Origin: Defluviitaleaceae bacterium
Lineage (GTDB): Bacteria; Bacillota; Clostridia; Lachnospirales; WQUN01
NCBI GenBank assembly: GCA_009787785.1
Contig: WQSR01000028.1
Location: forward strand, 1-36,264
Length of the DNA: 36,264 nucleotides
Reading direction: 5' to 3'
Under the pieces are notes generated by a model. The model had not been told where the DNA came from and searched no databases. It worked only from the letters and a program-made list of their open reading frames with translations. The stretch's first letter is position 1, and each line of letters begins with the position of its first letter. Positions 31,397 to 36,264 of the stretch are shown here, piece after piece. Position numbers and translations under genes: made by a program.

Positions 31397-33472
31397 ATGC
31401 GTTCTGCGTTCTTTCCGTTTCATGTGGCGACTACGGGGCTTCACGCCGCCCGCGCAAATTTGAATGTGGTTTCCCACAATATCGCCAACGCTGAAATTCC
31501 CGGCTTTTCCCGCCAGGCCACCGTGCAATCCGCCGCCCGTCCCCTGCATCTGTGGGACAGCCGCGGCATGTACGGCACCGGCGCGGAAACCCAAGGGATT
31601 ATCCAGCACCGCAACCGCTTTCTGGATATGAAATTCTGGCACCAGCGGGCGATTCTGGGCGAACATGCCACCAGGCATACCCATCTTTCCTTCGTGGAGA
31701 CGGTGTTTAACAATCTGCCCGGCGCGGGGGTGCTGGACGCCTTCGACCAATTCTTCGGCCGGATGCACGACCTGCGCGGTAACGCGCCCGACGACACCTT
31801 CCGTACCAATGTCATCACCGGGGCGGATGCCCTGACCGAAATGGTGCGACACAACGCCTTGGCGTTGCAACGCCAGCAAATGGATTTGAACCGGGAAGTG
31901 GCCGACACGGTGATGATTATCAATAGCCTGGGCCAGCAAATCGCCAGCATCAACCGGCAGATAGCGGACTTTGAGCGGGACGGCTCCAACGCCAACGACC
32001 TGCGCGACCGCAGGAACCTGATGATTGACGAGCTATCCCAATTTGTGAACGTGGAGGTGGTGGAGCGGGACTTCTCCACCCCGGAAACCCCCAACGACCG
32101 GCGCACCACGGTACGGATTAACGGCTCCGACTTCGTGCGGCACGACATGCATACCCGGCTGGAGCTGGTACCCCGCCAGGCGGGCCAACGCCGCAACGAA
32201 ATGGACGTGGACGGCTTGTATGACCTTGCCTTCGAAGGGGGGCAGGGTGCCTTTGACATCTATAACCACGCCCTGCGCGGCGTACTGCGCGGGCTCATTG
32301 ATTTACGGGACGGGAACAATACCCATGTGACTATCGGCGGCCCCAACGCGCCGGGCTATGTGGCCGACTGGCCCTTTGGCTTTTTCACCCACGCGCCGGA
32401 TATGTGGACGGGCCCCTGGCCCACATTCAACCCGGCGGATTCAACCACCTGGCCCAGATGGGTTAGGGAGGCCGGCTTCGACCCGGGAGACCCGGATACC
32501 TTTGACATTTTCGACCCGCCCTTTGACCCGGGAGACTCGGATACCTGGCTTGTAATGGGCTACGGCACCTTCGACCCCCTGGACCCGGCCACCTGGCCCG
32601 TGGGCACCCTGTATGCAGAGGATGGGGGCACGACTTCGAATTTCAAGGGCATTCCCTTTTACATGAATCAGCTAAATCATCTGGTGCGTACCTTTGCCCG
32701 CGCCATCAACGAGGGGCTGGATGCCCAACTGCGCCACATCCCCGGCACCACCGGCCATGTAAACGGCTTTGACATGAACGGGGACAACCGCAGTGCCCTG
32801 CTCTTTACCTACCGGCGCGTAAACGACGCCGAGGTGGCTACCTTTGGCCCGCCCGGCACGCTGAACGCGGGCAACACCACCCGCCTTCGCCTATTTCAGG
32901 GCCCCAATGGGGAGTTTCGTACTTATGCACGCAACGCTGAGGGGCAAATCATCAATTTTACCCAGCAAAACCTTGATAACGGGCTGATTGACCCCATTGC
33001 ATTAGGGCTTACCCCCGTGGTGGACGATGATAACATCCCCGTGTTCATCATGGATTTGAGCGGCATGAACGCCTTGAACTTCATGATTAACCCGGAGCTG
33101 ACCCGCAACAATTCCCTCCTGGCCACCTCCAACCATCCCGACCAGGGGGAAAGTAACAACGAGGTCATCCAAGGCTTCAGCCTGGTGGGTACTTTCCCCC
33201 ATCTCTTCCGCGAGGGGCGGATGGAGGACTTTATTATCGCCATCAGCGACCATTTGGCCATCGACGCCAACCAGGCCCTCAATTTCGCCCTCAGCTTCAA
33301 CGAAGTTACCATCCAGACCCACAACCAGCGGCTTTCGGTGAAGGGTGTGGACATCAACGAGGAAATGATGGACCTGGTGCGCTTCCAGCACCAATTCCAG
33401 GCGGCGTCCCGCCTGATTAACGTCATCGACTCCATTTACGATACGCTGATTAACCGATTGGGTTCGTTCTAG
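31397..33472 (+). CDS. flgK: flagellar hook-associated protein 1 FlgK, copy B, with repeat insert
   Basis: A protein of 691 residues, a second complete FlgK. The N-terminal signature is TGLHAARANLNVVSHNIANAEIPGFSRQ, and the C-terminal one is VKGVDINEEMMDLVRFQHQFQAASRLINVIDSIYD. The SHNIANA form is closer to the family standard than copy A. A Pro/Asp/Trp-rich insert at about residues 335-405 carries four FDPxDxxTW-like repeats. Copies A and B are clearly divergent outside the ends, so this is not a recent duplication. Together they may form two separate junction rings or serve different filaments. AAGGAT upstream of ATG 31397. Confidence 0.9.
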   Translation: MRSAFFPFHVATTGLHAARANLNVVSHNIANAEIPGFSRQATVQSAARPLHLWDSRGMYGTGAETQGIIQHRNRFLDMKFWHQRAILGEHATRHTHLSFVETVFNNLPGAGVLDAFDQFFGRMHDLRGNAPDDTFRTNVITGADALTEMVRHNALALQRQQMDLNREVADTVMIINSLGQQIASINRQIADFERDGSNANDLRDRRNLMIDELSQFVNVEVVERDFSTPETPNDRRTTVRINGSDFVRHDMHTRLELVPRQAGQRRNEMDVDGLYDLAFEGGQGAFDIYNHALRGVLRGLIDLRDGNNTHVTIGGPNAPGYVADWPFGFFTHAPDMWTGPWPTFNPADSTTWPRWVREAGFDPGDPDTFDIFDPPFDPGDSDTWLVMGYGTFDPLDPATWPVGTLYAEDGGTTSNFKGIPFYMNQLNHLVRTFARAINEGLDAQLRHIPGTTGHVNGFDMNGDNRSALLFTYRRVNDAEVATFGPPGTLNAGNTTRLRLFQGPNGEFRTYARNAEGQIINFTQQNLDNGLIDPIALGLTPVVDDDNIPVFIMDLSGMNALNFMINPELTRNNSLLATSNHPDQGESNNEVIQGFSLVGTFPHLFREGRMEDFIIAISDHLAIDANQALNFALSFNEVTIQTHNQRLSVKGVDINEEMMDLVRFQHQFQAASRLINVIDSIYDTLINRLGSF
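32426..32599 (+). repeat. four FDPxDxxTW repeats inside FlgK copy B
   Basis: Residues 344 (FNPADSTTWP), 361 (FDPGDPDTFD), 376 (FDPGDSDTWL) and 392 (FDPLDPATWP) begin copies of a 10-residue motif spaced 15-17 residues apart. The DNA of the middle two copies shares stretches such as GACCCGGGAGAC, so expansion by duplication is likely. Confidence 0.7.
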
Positions 33473-33502
33473 AATAAATATCATTCATTGGAGGGGTCGC
33501 CT

Positions 33503-35389
33503 ATGCTGCGCCTAACCAGTTCCATGATTAATAATACTACGTTGTTGCATGTCAACCGGAACATGCGCAACCTGGACACGATTATCCGCACCTTGGAAAC
33601 CACCAAGCGGGTGAGCCGCCCGTCGGACAACCCGTTGGTAGCCAGCCGTGCGTTGAAATTCCGCGCCGGTGTGCGCGAAGCCCAGCAATTCCAACGGAAC
33701 GTGGAATTTGGCCAGGCGTGGATGGACGTGACGGAATCGTCCTTTTTAAGCATTCTGGACAATCAGATGCAGGACATCCGGCGGTTGCTGGTGGCCGGAG
33801 CCAGCGGCACCTATAACATAGAAAACAAGGCCACCATGATAGGGCAGATGCGTGAGCTGATAGACCACATCGGTACCCTGGAAATGAACCAGACCTATGC
33901 GGGGCGGTATGTGTTCGCGGGCTTTCGCACCGACGAGCCCCCGGTGTTCACCTCCCCCAACGAGCGGCGGTTCATCATCACCCAGCATTTTAACCTGACG
34001 GATGTGGATAGGACGGCCTCCTTCCAGCGGCTGGAGCCCAATGCCGGCGTAACGCCCCCCGTGGCCCATAAGGTACACGTGGTACGGCTGGCCTTCCGCA
34101 ACCTGGACATGCACGACACCGACGGCAACCGGACTACGGATTCCAACTATATTGACAATACCCAAATTTATGTGCCGGGCTTCACGGTGCTGATGCGAAG
34201 CATCAACGACGAAGACGCCTATTATCCCATTGCGGATTTCTGCGTGGAGGGCCGCCCCATCCTTCACCTGATTGTGGAAACCGGGGAGCTGGCCATGAGC
34301 GACAATACCGCCGCAACGTTCCCCCGGGAGGGGATAGCCGTCACCTATGAGCGGACGGGCTTTGAGCGCGGGGAAATCAACCCGGCGGTATACTTCACCA
34401 GCCGGGAAATGATTGACGAGCCGCCCTTGATAGCGGAGGCGGACCGGGTATATCAAATCACCCAGTATTTTTCCCGTGTAGAGGGCACGCCGACAACAAT
34501 AGGCGCGACGCTGTTTTATTCCTTCGACCTTGTCTTCGATGCCATCTACACTGACAATAACGACCCCGCGAATTTGCGGCCGGTATTGCCTCCCGGCGCG
34601 AGTATTGACGCGGGCCCGCCTTCCGCCGTGCTTATCCCCGCCGAGGTTTTTGACCGCAACCGCAATGTGTCCGTGTCCTACAGCGTGGAAATCGAGTTTA
34701 CCGACGAAGCCACTACCCTTGCCGAAATCGACGCGCTGAAAACCGACTTGCGCGTGCAAGGCGTAAAGCTTATCCGCGCCACCTTGCCGGGTGTGGAGCC
34801 CCTCACGCCCATCCCCATCGACCAGGCCGAGCGCAACCGCTCCTTTGACATGCATGACCAAAACATGACCATCGAGGCCGCCGCCCACAACCATGTAGGC
34901 GTCAACTCCCTGGGCAAGAATATCTTCACGGCCAATATGTTCGCTGATTTCAGGCGGTTCTTTGAATTTACGGACAGCCTGGTCATCTCCGACGAGGGGG
35001 AACTGCGCCGCTTCTTCTCCGAGAACCCGCCCTACTACACCGAGCCGGTGCTCTCCACCAACGTGGACCGCCAGCTCATCAACGAACGGGCCATCGCCAA
35101 CGACGCGCTTTTCACCCACTTTAACAATATGTTATTCTTGGTGGACCGCCACATAGACCAGATTACCCGCGAGCATACCCAGCTGGGTGCGCGCAAGCAA
35201 CGGATGGACCTGCTCCAGGCCCGCCTGGAATCCGACGAAGTGACCCTGGAGCGGCTGACCAGCCAAAACGAGGACACAGACATGTACCGCGCCATCATGC
35301 TACGGGTGAACGCGGAGGCGGCCTTCCAAGCATCACTTAGGGCCAATTCGGGTATCATACAAATGACTTTGGCGAATTTTATTAATTAG
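33503..35389 (+). CDS. flgL: flagellar hook-associated protein 3 FlgL, long form
   Basis: A protein of 628 residues, about twice the usual FlgL length near 300. The N-terminal flagellin-like part has SSMINNTTLLHVNRNM, RVSRPSDNPLVASRAL and the typical QTYAGRYVFAGFRTDEPPF-like stretch at about 130-150. The C-terminal helices contain ALFTHFNNMLFLVDRH, LGARKQRMDLLQARLESDEVTLERL and AEAAFQASLRANSGIIQ. Between lies a beta-rich insert of about 300 residues, which would be surface-exposed in the junction. ATG 33503 follows GGAGGGG by 6 bases; a TTG at 33488 is less likely. It connects the FlgK ring to flagellin. Confidence 0.88.
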   Translation: MLRLTSSMINNTTLLHVNRNMRNLDTIIRTLETTKRVSRPSDNPLVASRALKFRAGVREAQQFQRNVEFGQAWMDVTESSFLSILDNQMQDIRRLLVAGASGTYNIENKATMIGQMRELIDHIGTLEMNQTYAGRYVFAGFRTDEPPVFTSPNERRFIITQHFNLTDVDRTASFQRLEPNAGVTPPVAHKVHVVRLAFRNLDMHDTDGNRTTDSNYIDNTQIYVPGFTVLMRSINDEDAYYPIADFCVEGRPILHLIVETGELAMSDNTAATFPREGIAVTYERTGFERGEINPAVYFTSREMIDEPPLIAEADRVYQITQYFSRVEGTPTTIGATLFYSFDLVFDAIYTDNNDPANLRPVLPPGASIDAGPPSAVLIPAEVFDRNRNVSVSYSVEIEFTDEATTLAEIDALKTDLRVQGVKLIRATLPGVEPLTPIPIDQAERNRSFDMHDQNMTIEAAAHNHVGVNSLGKNIFTANMFADFRRFFEFTDSLVISDEGELRRFFSENPPYYTEPVLSTNVDRQLINERAIANDALFTHFNNMLFLVDRHIDQITREHTQLGARKQRMDLLQARLESDEVTLERLTSQNEDTDMYRAIMLRVNAEAAFQASLRANSGIIQMTLANFIN

Positions 35390-35421
35390 GACAACGGACT
35401 CATTGCAAAGGATGATGCACA

Positions 35422-35883
35422 GTGGAGTTGATTTTTACCAAAAATTTTGGCGAGATGAAGTATAACCCCGCCGATGTATTTACCTTCCCAAAGGGATTGC
35501 CGGGCTACCCGGACGATAACAAATTCCTCCTGGTGGAAATGGAGGACACGCGGCAGACTTTCTTCTGGCTACAGAGCATCGACGATGGCGAGCTATGCTT
35601 CCCCATGATGGATGTGTATAAGGCCATCCCCGATTATGACCCTCAGGTGGACCCGGAGGAGCTGGCGGAGCTTGGGGAAATCCAAGGCGTTTCCCTGGCG
35701 GTGTACAATATCGCGGTTATCCCCGATGATTTGTCCCAAACCAGGGTCAACCTCCGCGCACCGGTTATCCTGAACCTGGATACGCGCATGGGCAAGCAAA
35801 TCGTGTGCGCCAACGAGGAATACCTTGTGCGCCACTATATAATGGAACAGCTCAAAGCCGCCACCGAGGCCAACCTATGCTGA
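35422..35883 (+). CDS. fliW: flagellar assembly factor FliW
   Basis: A small beta-barrel-like protein of 153 residues. The [22 protein letters not shown] segment, [18 protein letters not shown] and [18 protein letters not shown] are typical FliW landmarks. FliW binds flagellin in the cytoplasm; when flagellin is exported, freed FliW binds CsrA and relieves repression of hag translation. The GTG start at 35422 has AAAGGAT about 8 bases upstream. It overlaps csrA by 7 bases, as in many Clostridia and Bacilli. Confidence 0.93.
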   Translation: MELIFTKNFGEMKYNPADVFTFPKGLPGYPDDNKFLLVEMEDTRQTFFWLQSIDDGELCFPMMDVYKAIPDYDPQVDPEELAELGEIQGVSLAVYNIAVIPDDLSQTRVNLRAPVILNLDTRMGKQIVCANEEYLVRHYIMEQLKAATEANLC

Positions 35884-36101
35884 CCCTCACGCGCAAAAAG
35901 GGTGAGTCCATCATGATTGCCGACGAGGTGGAGGTAGTAGTCCTGGGCATCAGCGGAGAGCAGGTGCGCTTGGGCATCATCGCACCCAAGAAAATCGCCG
36001 TCCACCGCAAGGAAGTCTACGAGCAGATACAGGCGGAAAACAAAGAAGCCGCCCAATGCCCGAAAGCGGCTTCCCTGAAGGAGCTCCTGAAGGGGAGTTA
36101 G
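35877..36101 (+). CDS. csrA: carbon storage/translation regulator CsrA
   Basis: An RNA-binding protein of 74 residues. It starts [14 protein letters not shown] and has the RNA-contact residues L4, R6 and R44 ([12 protein letters not shown]), with [15 protein letters not shown] as the beta core. A 15-residue tail extends beyond the usual end. It binds GGA motifs at ribosome sites and in flagellated Firmicutes represses flagellin translation, with FliW as antagonist. ATG 35877 lies inside the fliW end. Flagellin is expected next but would lie beyond the window. Confidence 0.93.
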   Translation: MLTLTRKKGESIMIADEVEVVVLGISGEQVRLGIIAPKKIAVHRKEVYEQIQAENKEAAQCPKAASLKELLKGS

Positions 36102-36124
36102 GGCGTGCCGGCAGTAAAGCGCAA

Positions 36125-36147
36125 AATCCCCCCCGCTGAGGGGGATT
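36125..36147 (+). other. hairpin after csrA
   Basis: AATCCCCC (36125-36132) and GGGGGATT (36140-36147) form an 8-bp stem with a 7-base loop. No T run follows, so it may slow RNA decay rather than terminate transcription. Confidence 0.5.
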
Positions 36148-36171
36148 CAGAGTGGGGACAAAGTAAAACCC

Positions 36172-36256
36172 CGGGGGCTTTGCCCCCGCACCCCCAGAAA
36201 CTTTTGAAAAAGTTTCATCAAAACTTTAACGGAAACCGCGCATTTGCGCGGTTTCC
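36172..36256. repeat. cluster of three palindromes at the window end
   Basis: CGGGGGC-TTT-GCCCCCG (36172-36188), GAAACTTT-4-AAAGTTTC (36197-36216) and GGAAACCGCGC-4-GCGCGGTTTCC (36231-36256, 11-bp perfect stem) follow each other. Such GC-rich palindrome blocks in intergenic space resemble dispersed REP/MITE-like repeats of Clostridia. One arm may end csrA transcription. No other copy is seen in this window. Confidence 0.55.
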
Positions 36257-36264
36257 ATGAATGG

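Noticed and set aside
1..36264. CRISPR array, prophage, transposase or antiphage island
   Set aside because: No spaced direct-repeat array, integrase, transposase or known defence gene is seen; the region reads as ordinary chromosome with fused and overlapping genes.

Overview
The window looks like chromosomal core and near-core DNA from a GC-rich, motile member of the Clostridia (Bacillota), probably an uncultured lineage. The evidence is the flgM-flgN-flgK-flgL-fliW-csrA gene order, an EcfA/EcfT module, a BMP-family nucleoside-type ABC transporter, DUF4330 and DUF6514 family proteins, a CsaB pyruvyltransferase, and strong AGGAGG-type ribosome sites that often precede TTG or GTG starts. I see no rRNA, tRNA, CRISPR array, prophage or insertion sequence. 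Gene density is very high, and no gene-free gap exceeds about 180 bases. Because G+C is high, many long antisense reading frames are shadows of real genes and are left out.

Region 1 (1-8284, + strand) is a tightly overlapping cell-surface polymer cluster. It holds a MurJ-type lipid flippase, two tandem DUF4330 proteins (the second carries a one-base frameshift), an O-antigen ligase/polymerase-family membrane protein, an AT-richer cupin gene, a glycosyltransferase fused to a CsaB-type polysaccharide pyruvyltransferase, and a CotH-kinase-family protein. Together they suggest assembly and pyruvylation of a secondary cell-wall polysaccharide, possibly an S-layer anchor.

Region 2 (8300-14783) is mixed. 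It has a RibU-like ECF S component, a small protein resembling the C-terminal part of the flagellar cap protein FliD, a HAD phosphatase and an RlmI-like methyltransferase fired from a symmetrical divergent promoter, and a DUF6514 gene that overlaps the methyltransferase tail to tail with a terminator inside the coding sequence. It ends with a remarkable GNAT acetyltransferase-LigA (NAD+ DNA ligase) fusion followed by a small membrane protein. Four TTGAGGC repeats at 10-bp spacing lie upstream of the fusion gene.

Region 3 (14727-25714, - strand) contains two transcription blocks. prmA-rsmE-nifS-thiI covers L11 and 16S rRNA methylation, a cysteine desulfurase and tRNA 4-thiouridine synthesis. 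A BMP lipoprotein/ATPase/two-permease transporter operon follows, with a near-consensus sigma-A promoter and an internal terminator after the lipoprotein gene. It runs on into a single-domain response regulator and 4-alpha-glucanotransferase (MalQ).

Region 4 (25891-36264, + strand) starts with a single-chain EcfA1-EcfA2 ATPase and EcfT, which could energise the RibU-like S component 17 kb away. Then comes the late flagellar operon: flgM behind a good sigma-28 promoter, flgN, two different flgK genes in tandem, a very long flgL, fliW and csrA. Flagellin (hag) would be expected just beyond the window. The window ends in a cluster of GC-rich palindromes.

The most unusual items are the GNAT-LigA fusion, the FliD-C-like orphan, the FDPxDxxTW repeat array in the second FlgK, the 10-bp TTGAGGC array, and the symmetrical promoter palindrome.
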